A stretch of 64,000 nucleotides of DNA, from NCBI RefSeq assembly GCF_037975245.1, contig NC_092576.1, forward strand, positions 12,267,111 through 12,331,110. Reading direction: 5' to 3'. The notes below the pieces were generated by a model. It was given only the letters and a program-made list of their open reading frames with translations. It was not told the origin of the DNA and did not search any database. Numbering within the stretch: position 1 is the stretch's first letter; each line of letters starts with the position of its first letter. Source of the DNA: Apostichopus japonicus (lineage: Eukaryota; Echinodermata; Holothuroidea; Aspidochirotida; Stichopodidae). The position numbers were made by a program, and so were the translations under genes. Positions 13,340 through 25,200 of this stretch are shown one piece after another.

Positions 13340-14601
13340 GCATCCGCGCATCCGCGCATCCGCGCATCCGCGCATCCGCGCATCCGCGCATCCGCGCATC
13401 CGCGCATCCGCGCATCCGCGCATCCGCGCATCCGCGCATCCGCGCATCCGCGCATCCGCGCATCCGCGCATCCGCGCATCCGCGCATCCGCGCATCCGCG
13501 CATCCGCGCATCCGCGCATCCGCGCATCCGCGCATCCGCGCATCCGCGCATCCGCGCATCCGCGCATCCGCGCATCCGCGCATCCGCGCATCCGCGCATC
13601 CGCGCATCCGCGCATCCGCGCATCCGCGCATCCGCGCATCCGCGCATCCGCGCATCCGCGCATCCGCGCATCCGCGCATCCGCGCATCCGCGCATCCGCG
13701 CATCCGCGCATCCGCGCATCCGCGCATCCGCGCATCCGCGCATCCGCGCATCCGCGCATCCGCGCATCCGCGCATCCGCGCATCCGCGCATCCGCGCATC
13801 CGCGCATCCGCGCATCCGCGCATCCGCGCATCCGCGCATCCGCGCATCCGCGCATCCGCGCATCCGCGCATCCGCGCATCCGCGCATCCGCGCATCCGCG
13901 CATCCGCGCATCCGCGCATCCGCGCATCCGCGCATCCGCGCATCCGCGCATCCGCGCATCCGCGCATCCGCGCATCCGCGCATCCGCGCATCCGCGCATC
14001 CGCGCATCCGCGCATCCGCGCATCCGCGCATCCGCGCATCCGCGCATCCGCGCATCCGCGCATCCGCGCATCCGCGCATCCGCGCATCCGCGCATCCGCG
14101 CATCCGCGCATCCGCGCATCCGCGCATCCGCGCATCCGCGCATCCGCGCATCCGCGCATCCGCGCATCCGCGCATCCGCGCATCCGCGCATCCGCGCATC
14201 CGCGCATCCGCGCATCCGCGCATCCGCGCATCCGCGCATCCGCGCATCCGCGCATCCGCGCATCCGCGCATCCGCGCATCCGCGCATCCGCGCATCCGCG
14301 CATCCGCGCATCCGCGCATCCGCGCATCCGCGCATCCGCGCATCCGCGCATCCGCGCATCCGCGCATCCGCGCATCCGCGCATCCGCGCATCCGCGCATC
14401 CGCGCATCCGCGCATCCGCGCATCCGCGCATCCGCGCATCCGCGCATCCGCGCATCCGCGCATCCGCGCATCCGCGCATCCGCGCATCCGCGCATCCGCG
14501 CATCCGCGCATCCGCGCATCCGCGCATCCGCGCATCCGCGCATCCGCGCATCCGCGCATCCGCGCATCCGCGCATCCGCGCATCCGCGCATCCGCGCATC
14601 C
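13340..14601. repeat. GCATCCGC minisatellite, 157 perfect units
   Basis: Units of 8 bp run without a single change from 13340 to 14595 (157 copies), then a partial GCATCC. Because 8 is not a multiple of 3 and no stop arises, frames on both strands stay open for more than 440 codons (ASAHPRIR on +, ADARMRGC on -); these are artefacts of the repeat. Each unit contributes two CpGs. Confidence 0.98.
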
Positions 14602-15654
14602 ACCCGGGAGTACTAGGAATGGACTTAAATAATTTTCGAAAGTTTCCCCATATACCATCACGTATTTCATTTTGACTCCCTCTAATTTCCATCACGTATT
14701 TCATTTTATCACGTATTTCATTTTGACTCCGCATCCGCGCATCCGCGCATCCACCCCGGGAGTACTAGGAATTGACTTAAATAATTTTCGAAAAAGTTTC
14801 GACATATACCATCACGTATTTCCAATACTGAAAGTTCCGAATGTACGAAGATATTCCACATCAATAGTGTGTCGTTCTTAAAAGGCATCCGTACATGTGT
14901 GACGCCCTCTAAAATTCTACCACAGAAGTACTAGCAAAAGACTTAGCAAATTTTTGACTCCGCATCCACGCATCCGCGCATCCACTCAAAAAGAAAAAAC
15001 TGGGACTTTGACATTTTTTACTCACATACGTACTGGGGTGAGACTGAGCATCCGCGCATCCGGATGCTCAGATAGTATCATCGAGTGGCCCTGTATTCTA
15101 TAATTACTCCGAAACTTATATAGCCTAGGCCCCCTAGACCTACCTGCCTGGAAGATCCACACGAATCTTCAACACGTCCCTCATCATGAGTTTCGTTTTC
15201 AGATAATTAGGTACAGGTGCCATACGAGCTGTAAACGTTACATTAAGTGTTAGGCCTTTGCCTATTTAATTATTAGGGCCTAGCCTACTCCAGTCTCACG
15301 TCTCTTTCAGTGTGTAACTTGAAGTTGAATCATATGGCCGAATTGTCAGGTAACGCAATAACGTTATTCTGTGAAAATCCGACCACTTTTACTTGGTAGT
15401 CCTCAGCACAGTCACCGGGCACACATGCATTGCGTTCATATCAAAAATAGGAACTGAAGGCTTCACTTTGGTTGTTCAGCGTAAGTATAGGCCTTGGCTA
15501 TTACTAACGTAAGTCCATGTACACCACTGAAACCGGGATCGGCATAAGTTTACACAAGGGCGCAGACATGTTGTTTATCCAGGAAATGCCTGCGATTGGC
15601 TGAAACCCTAAATCTTTTCTGAGATCTATTTTGATTGGTGCTAACATTCTGTGA

Positions 15655-16020
15655 CAACGTCGTAGTGATATAGCCGGTCGTTTCTACTTTCCTGCGAGCC
15701 CCATCGATCCTCTTCTCATAGCTCTCTTCCACCCTTTTTTTCTTCACACCTTTCTGTCTTTGTCTTCAGTGTATTCCCTACCCCATTCCCTTAATCCTCT
15801 CTTAGTCCCTCCTCTGTTTATCTCCTACCTCTCCTCGTCCCCTGTTGGTTTCTTTCTTTCTTCTCTCCATCCCTTGTCTACTAATCCCCTTAAATCTGTC
15901 TCTTTGTGTTCTTCATGCTCATTAACCTGTCTGTAGTCTGTGCATGATTCTGTCCCTTCTGTTACTGTTACTTGTCATTTAGCCTTTGAAGAAAATCCTG
16001 CTAGGAAAGAAACGTCTATG
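15655..16020 (+). repeat. Repeat family P, pyrimidine-rich copy
   Basis: ATAGCCGGTCGTTTCTAC, then a C/T-rich section (CTCTTCCACCC, CATCCCTTGTCTACTAATCC) and the conserved end CCTTTGAAGA...CTGCTAGGA. Shared with copies at 17605, 26965, 39190 and others. Ends about 200 bp before the NXPE-like exon 2. Confidence 0.8.
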
Positions 16021-16271
16021 TAGAAATCGTAGGCCTATAGTCTTCGTTTCATTTCAATGTATTTTGAAGATCTAGCTACTACTAGAATCGAAACTACAAT
16101 GACGCCTCCCCTATCTTTTATACTTTTACATCCTTAGGCTATGCCTATTTTGTTGTGTTTAGACGATAAGCAAAAGGGGTAATATTGTTCTCATTTCACT
16201 GTGTTTAATTCACATCAGATAGCATATTATAAGACTGTCATATTTCTCTTCGACTTCTTTCGGTGCGAAAG

Positions 16272-17593
16272 TACCAAGATACAGACTTGCTGGCGGAGGG
16301 AGGAATGTACCTTCTACGGGTGATATTTTGCCGATAAGACTCAGAGCCAGCGGAGCCGTACTTGGAAAACGTATGTGTGGATGTGGCCGATGTTACAACG
16401 TGAGGGTAACGTTTAATGCTACGGGTTATTTATCGACTAATATAGAAAGCCTTAATTCTACAAGAAATGAGGAAGGATTATTCAACGCCACTGACTATGC
16501 CTCGTACTTCGATCTAAAGCTCAGAGGAAGTGATATTATTTTAGCAACAATCGTTTCGGACACTGACAGAAATCTCGATATCTTGGAAACCCTACATGTG
16601 GAAAGTGAGGGTACGTATGACATATCGTTAACACTAATCTACGATAGGATGTCTTCGGCGTATGGTCTGGATGCTATACAAATGCCCGAACTAAACTGTC
16701 CATTGTGCTTTCCTAACAGGACCTGTCATATAGCATTACCTGTAAGTCACATTATGATACCAAATGAAAACAAACTGACGAGAAGATTCCAGTGGACACC
16801 AGTTCCGCGAAATAGCATTGATCTTCATCCAAATGTTTCTCTAGTTACAACCGAAGAGAACACGAAATACGTTTTTACTTACGGTGATAATAAATGGACC
16901 GAGAGATATTTCTTATGTGAAGAATGCAATATCTCGAGAGCTCTGGAAAGTTGTTTCAAAAATAACAAAGTCGTTATAGATGGAGATTCCCATTTGCAGA
17001 AAGCTGCTGTCGTACTCGAACCACTCTTTAGTGATAATGGGTGGCAAATAAAGGCCGACGGAAGGGGTGTATATTTTAATGAAGCAGCCACTTTTGGTGA
17101 GGAATACCTTCAACGAAAACTTGAACCACATTTCGTTCCTGGTTTAATGTTAGTCGGTCTCGAGGATGGAACGTATGACCAGTTGCAAGAGCAAGAAAGA
17201 TACGACACGTGGGTCATCAATACAGGTCACTGGGATTTCAGAGATATAACATTAGCGGAATACATTCAAAGAGTCGAATTACTTTTTGAAAAATTTGATC
17301 GATTTCGAAAAAAGTTCGGTACCAAATTAGTTTGGAATGGAACCCCTCCATATTCGTATAATAACCATGGATGGAAGGATCTTGAACAGAGAACGAATAT
17401 CAAGATCGCTCTTGCTGATGTTACGATCAAAACGTTGTGTGTAAAGTACAACGTCACGTTTGTACCTTTCTTCGAGCTTGCATATCCATTTTATAAGTTG
17501 TCGTGTGACTCGCATCACTATGTTTGTCCAGGCGAATTTTGTCCAATTGGAGCAGCTCAGCTAGATTTACTGCTACGAACAGTCTGCATGTGA
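16272..17593 (+). CDS. NXPE/PC-esterase-like membrane protein, main exon
   Basis: A single long open exon ending at TGA 17591-17593. With the candidate first exon the product is 472 residues. The C-terminal half carries an SGNH/PC-esterase signature: GDS at model residues 270-272 (nucleophile S272) and D-S-H-H at 445-448, giving D445 and H448 of the DxxH motif; the conserved-looking segment VINTGHWDF lies between them. The N-terminal half is Cys-rich (CGCGRC) with many N-glycosylation sequons (NAT, NST, NRT, NVT), which fits a Golgi/secretory luminal domain. Family knowledge: NXPE proteins and plant TBL enzymes act as acyl-transferases/esterases on glycans; the substrate here is unknown. The frame is open back to 16223; I start at 16272 because the AG acceptor there matches the upstream exon phase. 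A plain secreted SGNH hydrolase is the alternative. Confidence 0.8.
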
Positions 17594-17604
17594 TCATAAA
17601 ATAT

Positions 17605-17860
17605 ATTAACCTATCTTTGTCCCTCCACTGTTTATCTCCTACCTCTCCTCTTCCCCTGTTGGTTTCTTTCTTTCTTCTCTCCATCCCTTGTCTACTAATC
17701 CCCTTACATCTATCTCTTTGTGTTCACCATGCTCATTAACCTGTCTGTATTCTGTGCGTGTTTTTGTCCCTTCTGTTACTGTTACAAGTTGTCATTTAGC
17801 CTTTGAAGAAGATCCTGCTAGGATCGAAACGTCAGGCCAACTTACTTTTACACATCATAA
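17605..17860 (+). repeat. Repeat family P copy
   Basis: Starts about 12 bp after the NXPE-like stop codon, so the gene's 3' UTR probably contains it. Ends GGATCGAAACGTCAGGCC then AACTTACTTTTACACA. Confidence 0.8.
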
Positions 17861-17887
17861 AATATAGTAAGCTTTAGGGACACTCGA

Positions 17888-18165
17888 TACACACAGTTAC
17901 TACTGTAAATCTTAAAGTTGTGTACCTAAAGTAAAAACTGGATCGTGCTATAAATCGGTAGCATGTGCTATTAGGATTACAGTAAGAACTGAGGATATGT
18001 GTTATTCCAACAAAACTTAGTTGTTTGGGATTTGTTGGAATTACACATATCCTCAGTTCTTACTGTAAACCTAATAGCACATGCTACCGATTTATCAGCA
18101 CAATCCAGTATTTAATGTGGTACAAAAAATTAAGATTAACAGTAGTTACTGTAATCTCTGTGTGA
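17888..18165. mobile_element. Fold-back MITE
   Basis: Long inverted arms: GGTAGCATGTGCTATTAGG and TAAGAACTGAGGATATGTG on the left (17925-18010) return inverted at 18037-18115, and outer ends (CAGTTACTACTGTAA near 17892, complement near 18145) also pair. Only about 26 bp separate the arms. Confidence 0.75.
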
Positions 18166-18183
18166 ATCGGCTGTTAGGGAACG

Positions 18184-18584
18184 CAGTGGCGGAGCTAGGG
18201 GTATTGGTCAGGGGGGGGGGCGAGAATGGTCTGTAGGGGCGCTTTCGACACTATCTAAGCGGAGCGCCACCACAAGTTGGCGCGGAGCGTACACAAATTT
18301 TTTGAGTAAAGATACTCCCTAGATCGCCAGAAATGACCCTTTCCGGGCCTAGCTAATTTGCAGATAAACGAAGAATAAATAGGTGTCATCGCCTTTTTGT
18401 CAGAAAATTACACCAACAAAATGTAACAAATGTCAATAGGTATTTGAGAGCGCAATAAAGAAAAAGTCAATAATCGCGAATAAGTAAAAAGTGGTAAAAA
18501 GCTGAAAAGGGCGCCAGCAGTCCATTTGAGTCCGTCGGGGGGGGGGGCATCCGCCCCCTCTGACTGTATGGACGCTCCGTACTG
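18184..18584. mobile_element. hAT-like element, no TSD left
   Basis: Begins CAGTGGCGGAGC and ends in the complement of CAGTACGGAGCG. Same family as 23036-23624, in opposite orientation: the two share the module and the following 200 bp. No matching 8-bp flanks, so the TSD has decayed or the insertion recombined. Confidence 0.65.
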
Positions 18585-19063
18585 TAATATGACACGTCTC
18601 GTCTGCATGAACTGTTATCATATCAATTCCTTAAAAGAAATGATTGTATTTTGTAACGCATCTATAGTTCCGCACTTTGTTTAGTTTTTATTATTATCAT
18701 TACTTATGTTTCATTCATATACATATAAAACAAAAATTCTACACACAAATTCAAAATTCAAAATTGAAAGTAAAAATACAAAAAGAAGACGTTTGTACAC
18801 AATCTAGAAACTGTTTAAAAAAAGTAATGTTTGGAAAATACACATTTTTTCTTCTTCAATAAGGCAAGCACATGTTAATGGATATGATATTTAAAAGAAA
18901 ACACACACTTAATGGAGCACACATGTAACTGCATTTTGACATTAAATGTACTAATTTTACAGATAAAGTTGGTTTTGACGAACCAAGATCTGGCCTCAGA
19001 TCTTGGGTCTTCAACTATACAATGCCTTGACCATTATCTGAAGAAGCATTGAGTCATTTACAC

Positions 19064-19307
19064 GGAAGCTGGTCACTTCGCCAAACTGCCATTTCGCCCA
19101 ACCTTACCATTTCGCCCAACCAGCCTGGTCATTTCGCCCAACCAGCCTGGTCATTTCGCCCAACCAGCCTGGTCATTTCGCTCAATCAGCCTGGTCTTTT
19201 CGCCCAACCAGCCTGGTCATTTCGCCCAACCAGCCTGGTCATTTCTGATTGGGCGAAATGACCAGGCTGGTTGGGCGAAATGGCAGTTGGGCGAAGTGAC
19301 CAGAAAA
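19064..19307. mobile_element. MITE with internal tandem repeats and 9-bp flanking repeat
   Basis: CATTTACAC occurs at 19055-19063 and 19308-19316. Ends read CTGGTCACTTCGCC and its complement. Inside are six or so tandem copies of a ~25-bp unit (CATTTCGCCCAACCAGCCTG) that the right arm reverse-complements. A 9-bp target duplication would fit Mutator-like or Merlin-like insertion. Confidence 0.6.
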
Positions 19308-20337
19308 CATTTACACAATCACTGTTGTAGAGCAAGGATAAGTCAATAAATAAGCACGTTATACAAACTGGAGAGACACTGTATACTACCGACAAAAACT
19401 TGAAAAACACAACCAATAACAAGCTTTCTTCAGTACAAATCATTGAAGTTCTTTCCTACATTCACGCATGGCTTTCTATTCAATGCTATTGTAACAGTAC
19501 TTCACTTATCAGCCATGATGCTTTATTCAATTCAAAACCCATTTCCTATTGCATCATCGTCCTCACAACAAAACTTCTAAGTACAGCCATGTTAATCTTT
19601 CCCTACACTCCTATTCCTCAACCTTTCCTTAAAATGTCCATCTGATTTCTTAAGAATCTTACATTGTTTTTAAGGACAATTGCTACCACAGTGCAACTGT
19701 GGATGTGAAACACAAGTTTCGAAATCATTGACAAAGTTACATTAATGACATCTATACAGACATGTATCAAATTACAATTAAAATGTTTAGAATTTTATTT
19801 TACATAATTTTACAAAAGTCATGATTTTTTATCATCACCAAGTGTTCTTCGAATGGACGGCTATTATTTGCAGAGAATGAATATTGAGAAAAGCAACTTG
19901 AAGGAATGATTACAAGGAGAGGGGAACAGTAACACCCGGAATTTCTGAAGTTTCCTCGAAATCATTTTTTTTTTCATCAATAAATACTGGACAAAATATG
20001 AACAGTTTATGAGAGATGGGAAATTACAAATTGCTTGTCAATGCAAAAAGGTTGACAATTTTTTTTTCTCCCTGGTATCTCCATCACAATTTAACATGAC
20101 AATTTCCATCAGCTGCTTGAGCCTTTCTGGGTTTATTTTGTTTTGGATTAAATAGCAAAGATGGTATTCAATAGTCAGTAAATTGACAAATATGCATAAA
20201 CATGATCATTTTGTTGAAAATGACAGACAAAAAAACTTACAGTTTGGCAAGTTTTTTGAAAGGGAAACATATCGACATGTAGGCACTTAATCTTTTGGTC
20301 AAGAAGTATTAAATTGTACAAAAGTATAGAAAATGGG

Positions 20338-20339
<2 letters not shown>

Positions 20340-20376
<37 letters not shown>
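20340..20376. repeat. (AT)n microsatellite
   Basis: About 18 uninterrupted AT dinucleotides. Confidence 0.95.
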
Positions 20377-20379
<3 letters not shown>

Positions 20380-20959
20380 TAAAAAAAACCTGGGAAGGGG
20401 AGGAAAAGTAAGAGAGGGTAATTGGACGGAAGAAATGTGTATAGAAGAGAGAATGAAAAAATTGAAATATTGAGAAAATTGAATGAAAAATTGTCCCTCT
20501 GCACTTTCAAAAAATAAAAAATTCTGAGCAAAACAGAATAAATGACCTTTTGTTGCTCCATGATTAAGAATTCCTTTCACTGATGGAATTATCAATGTCA
20601 CAATATACTGGTTGAAAGAACTTGGCCAGGGCACTAAAGGTAACCTTAACTGCACCATTTTTAATCTAACCACATTCTCAGCACCCCTGAACGTTGATAA
20701 CATGTCTATGACCGGTGTTACACATGATGGAAAAATAAGATAATAAATACGTTTTGAAACTCTATGTAGCACCAAGGCCATACTGGTCGTTTCCTTCGCA
20801 ACTAAGAGCCTTTCAGTTTTAAGGCAAGTGAGGCAGATGGTTCCTACACTACAGATATGATCTCCCTCTTCAAAAACACTGGCCCAGGAATCAGGCTGTG
20901 CAAATGTTTCAAATCCCCTACTATATAGCCATTTTACAACGGAACTAACTTTCTAGCAA

Positions 20960-21130
20960 TTTGACCATTTTGCACAGCATTTTGCTCTGAAATTCTCGTC
21001 TTATAACATAATATAGTGTCCTGTGTACAAAACTACTATACATACATTTGTACTTGTCATGCAATTTTGACCATTTTGCACAGCAATTTGACCATTTTGC
21101 ACAGCAATTTGACCATTTTGCACAGCGTTT
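20960..21130. repeat. Short tandem unit TTGACCATTTTGCACAGC
   Basis: Four copies, three in direct tandem at 21066-21127 and one at 20961. The following TTTTGCGATATGATACC also occurs near 45030, so this belongs to a dispersed family. Confidence 0.7.
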
Positions 21131-21864
21131 TGCGATATGATACCGGGTTAAATAATTCACCGATCATATCTTAAATGACAGTTGTATGATGAGCACAGTT
21201 ACTCTCGCATTATGATGATATTTTTAAGAGAAATATCATTGTTTGAAAATTTGGTGGATCCCACCAGTACAAGTACATCTCTTGAAATATTGAAATATAG
21301 CAGCTGAAAATTTTAATCATCAGCAGACAACGGAATTGCTATCTAAATGAATCATTTTTGTAATTCTCTTTTCATAATAAGTCAGATCTACAATTTTCAC
21401 AATGTTAGTCACTTGCTAAAAAACCCAACTTGCCAGTGCTTAATGAACCTACCAGACCTCAATGACAACACACATTATTTATTGTACAGACTTATCGGAG
21501 CAGCCTAACAATATTTGCATTAAGCAGTAAAAAATGGGCCTAAGGTTAAGTTCGGAAATCATGCCAATTCTCGACTGTTTATATCTCTACTGGCAAATGG
21601 CAGAAATCCAACTGGCATTTAGCCGTTAAACAGCCCAATTTTCAAGGCCTGAAACTGTCACAGCATAAGTACTAATTTACATTTAGTAATGCCATCTTGA
21701 TTTTAAATCTCTTTAATTCAACGTTTACACAAGACAGCTAGTATCATTATGCATACTTTTTTGTACATTTTCTGAAAGTGAATATTAAGTTAATAGCACA
21801 TGGTTAAAACTCCACTCACCCCCAACACCCACATGCAAAAGAATAAACTCACATCCAGAATAAA

Positions 21865-21877
21865 TTTATTATTTATT
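21865..21877 (-). promoter_or_regulatory. Likely polyadenylation signals of the kinase gene
   Basis: Two overlapping-spaced AATAAA hexamers on the minus strand about 150-160 bp past the stop codon. Position is right for a short 3' UTR; no transcript evidence. Confidence 0.5.
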
Positions 21878-22026
21878 CCATTTTGGAATAATTATATCAA
21901 ATTCTTTCACTTTCTTTACTCTCCCCTGCACTTTCTAATAGGTATTCAAAATAGCTGCCGGCAAAGTCGGAAAGTTTTGGAATGTGACGTTGAGATAAAT
22001 AAGGGAATTATTCATCTCAATTTTCA

Positions 22027-22231
22027 TCACTCAAAATCCTCAAATATTCTCCTCTTTCTTGGTTTTTCTATGGTTTCCTTCAAAATGGGTTGCTCCTTGA
22101 ACATGATTCCCTCCTCAAAGTTTGAGAGGGACGTTCGACTGTGGAGACGAGAGTCCCTCCGCCTCTCCCTTCGATTCTTCAGGAACGGATGCTGCAAGAG
22201 ATCCAGCGAAGCTGCCCTGTCATCGGGATCC
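22027..22231 (-). CDS. MAP3K19-like: Kinase gene exon 19: end of kinase domain, tail, stop
   Basis: Codes RDPDDRAASLDLLQHPFLK (subdomain XI) then a basic, charged tail of about 49 residues ending FEDFE and TGA at 22029-22027. The tail carries several RR dipeptides and possible phosphorylation sites. Confidence 0.95.
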
Positions 22232-25200
22232 CTGGAAATGGGCAGATTGAGCAAAAACAGGAGAAAATAAAAAACAAAACATGAAATGAAATGATAAATA
22301 AGAGACATTAACAAAAAGAGTGACATTTTTGGTACTCCCCCAAAAAAATCTCCTGAAACATAAATCTGTAAAAGGAGAATGGGCAAATTGAGAAAAACAT
22401 GAGAAAATGAAAAACAAAACATGAATGGTAAATAAGAGACATTAATAAAAAGAGTGACATTTTTTGTACTCCCAAAAAAGCTCCTGAAACATATCTGTAA
22501 AAGGAGAAGTTAAAGTATGTTATCACCCACTTGGGGGATTTTTGTCATATAATAAATTAGTATTATAATTAAGTCATATACTATAAATTATAAAAATGAT
22601 ATATATTATATAAAAAATTATCATAAAAATCATAAAAATTTTAAAGTTAAATTAAAAAAATTAGAAAATGATAAAAATTATAATAAATTAGTCATATAAT
22701 TAATTTCATATCATAAATAAATAAAGTAGCCTTTCAATATTTGTGCTTCAAAATACTTGTACTTGAGAGGATGGGCATGTTTGAATATCATGTTTTTACC
22801 TAGTCAAACAGAGATCGACGAAGCCTCTGGCATCTGACGAGAATGTCTCCCCTAGCTGCGGGACCGGCCCTCCAGCACCGATGGCGAAGATGGCAGACAT
22901 CGGTGGCATTTCGGCCCACGGTGGCTTCCTGGTTGCCATCTCCATCACGGTACAACCGATGCTCCTATTAGGAGGAGATGTGTCAAAAGAAAGATGGTGA
23001 TTTCATAATACAGTGCAGTGATAGTAATATAAGTGCAGTGGCGGAGCATCCATACAGTCAGGGGGGCGGATGCCCCCCCTGACGGACTCAAATGGACTGC
23101 TGGCGCCCTTTTCAGCTTTTTACCACTTTTTACTTATTCACGATCATTGACTTTTTTATTGCGCTCTCATCTACCTATTGACATTTGTCACATTTTGTTG
23201 GCGATGACACCTTTTTATTCTTCCTTTATCTGCAAATTAGCAAGGCCCGGAAAGGGTCATTTCCGGCGATCTAGGGAGTATCTTTACTCTAAAATTTCTG
23301 TACACTCCGCGCCAACCTGTGGTGGCGCTCTGCTTAGATAGTGTCGAAAGTGCCCCTACAGACCATTCTCCCTCCCCCTGACCAATACCCATAGCATTGA
23401 CATTTGTCACATTTTGTTGGCGATGACACCTTTTTATTCTTCCTTTATCTGCAAATTAGCAAGGCCCGGAAAGGGTCATTTCCGGCGATCTAGGGAGTAT
23501 CTTTACTCTAAAATTTCTGTACACTCCGCACCAACCTGTGGTGGCGCTCTGCTTAGATAGTGTCAAAAGTGCCCCTACAGACCATTCTCCCTCCCCCTGA
23601 CCAATACCCATAGCTCCGCCACTGACCAAGTGTTTATTGTTCTTGTACTAAATGCACACCATGTCACTATGTAAGTAAAGACTTCACTCACCAGCAACTC
23701 CCTGACTGATTAATAGACAACTTTCCCAAGAAAAAAATATAAAAAAAGTGTCTATTCTATAAAAACAATCTTATTATCCCCCGTAGGACCTCTCACGAGG
23801 TCGACCAGGGGTTAAACTCCTTTTTGATGTATATAAGTAAACTCCCACTATCACCATACAACAACAATGTAAAAGACAGCAGTAAAGCAAATTCCAGCAG
23901 AAAATGAAGCTTTTCTTCATAAGAAAGCTATCAACAGACAATAGAAATGGAAAGTCTGGAAAAACAACAGTGAATAATTTGATCAGATATCTCATTGCCA
24001 AATTTTATGCAAATTAGGCAAATTGCAAAATACAAGTTGTAAATGAGTTTCCAAGCATTGTGATGCGTGTGACGCTGTGTTTTGCGTCATTGTTGTGCAT
24101 ATCGTCGTGTGTGTGAGTCCTTGGTTTAAATTAGCCTGTATTCTGTTTGCTTCTGGTTTATTCTAATTAATTGATTCACAGTAACGATAACCATTGATGA
24201 AGACTGACATATATTTGTTTTGTAACGATAACGAATGATGAGGATTGACGTATATTTGTTTTGTAAAGGATTAGAGCCAAAAGTTTCATGTAAGTTGTTT
24301 TTCCTTAAACCCCTTTGATGTAACGTATTATATACGTGTAATTTAAGAATGATTTTGTGTATGAAAGGTACGCATAATGAAATGTGTTTAAAGATATTTG
24401 CATTGAGAATTCTGTTCCATGATTACTGCCTTTGTGTAAAGTTATGTTTTCTTGTAGGTAATTGATTATTGTCATTAGTGTTTATTATTAGTTCCATTTT
24501 CCTTATTCGCGACCGTTTCTTTTAATTGTTCATATTTATTTAGTCGCCAGATAACAGATTACAGATCATATCAAATCAGATTAGCAGAAAGACCATCTGG
24601 AAATGATTTTAAATATATACTTAATTCAACAATTTCATATCTGCGTTGTGTGAATTTTTGGATGTGTTAAGGTTTGAAAACAAATCTCAGAATAGGAGAT
24701 TTACACAAGTGAGCAAAGATGTATAGCTGTTTTTTAGAGCCAGGAACCAGCATTTTTACACAAGACAACTTTGAGAGCATTCAAACTTGGTTCATAAACT
24801 TTTAACAAATGGGCATATTCCCCAGGTACATAATTGGCAGAGTCACCTAAAGTGAAATGTGAGATTTTGATCAACTTTTGTAGTGTTGTTTCATTCAAAT
24901 GGGAATTTCATGGTAAAAGTATTTTAATATGCAAAACCCACAAAGTAAACTTCTTAATTATTAGCAAGTAGTCAAGTGCATCAGAAAATGGTCCTTTTGA
25001 TTTCTGTCTATCTACATAGTGGATATTGTTCTTTCCAGTGAGATCCTTAAGCAGGGATGTGCCCACGTTGGGCGGCACTGGGCGGCCCAGCCCAGCACTA
25101 ATAATTACGGCCTAGCACTGTCTTAAAACTTGTTAATCCCGCCCAGCACTATTATCATCTAAAATCCCGACATTCGTAACATTATATTCAACATAAATTG

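Larger units (their letters stand above)
12953..15106. mobile_element. TIR-bounded element carrying the GCATCCGC satellite
   Basis: AATTATAGAATACAGGGCCA at 12953-12972 is repeated exactly, inverted, at 15087-15106, and similarity continues inward to AGCATCCGGATGCGCGG on both sides (degenerate TIR of about 60 bp). Between them lie CpG-rich octamer arrays and repeated spacers (ATCACGTATTTCATTTTGAC, GGGAGTACTAGGAAT). The left part is a 258-bp direct duplication (12886-13143, 13144 onward). No transposase. Target duplication not clear. Confidence 0.65.
452..16271 (+). other. Presumed long intron of NXPE-like gene
   Basis: Apart from the elements listed separately, stretches 452-1496, 2400-3780, 5300-8420, 10660-12880 and 15110-15650 show no gene I can support; they hold AT-rich DNA, G or C runs (e.g. 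7741, 10340) and a (GT)n-like patch near 3340. Confidence 0.45.
18585..22026. other. Intergenic region between converging genes
   Basis: 18600-19050 and 19320-20330 hold AT-rich sequence without a supported gene; a small palindrome (CCAAGATCTGGCCTCAGATCTTGG region) lies near 18982. 20380-21860 is also unassigned apart from the 18-bp tandem unit. Confidence 0.5.

Noticed and set aside
13340-14601. CRISPR-like array
   Set aside because: Units are contiguous with no unique spacers, and the DNA is animal nuclear sequence.
13203-14734. Very long open frames on both strands across the octamer array
   Set aside because: An 8-bp unit without stops leaves several frames open; peptides are pure ADARMRGC or ASAHPRIR repeats with no splice or codon evidence.
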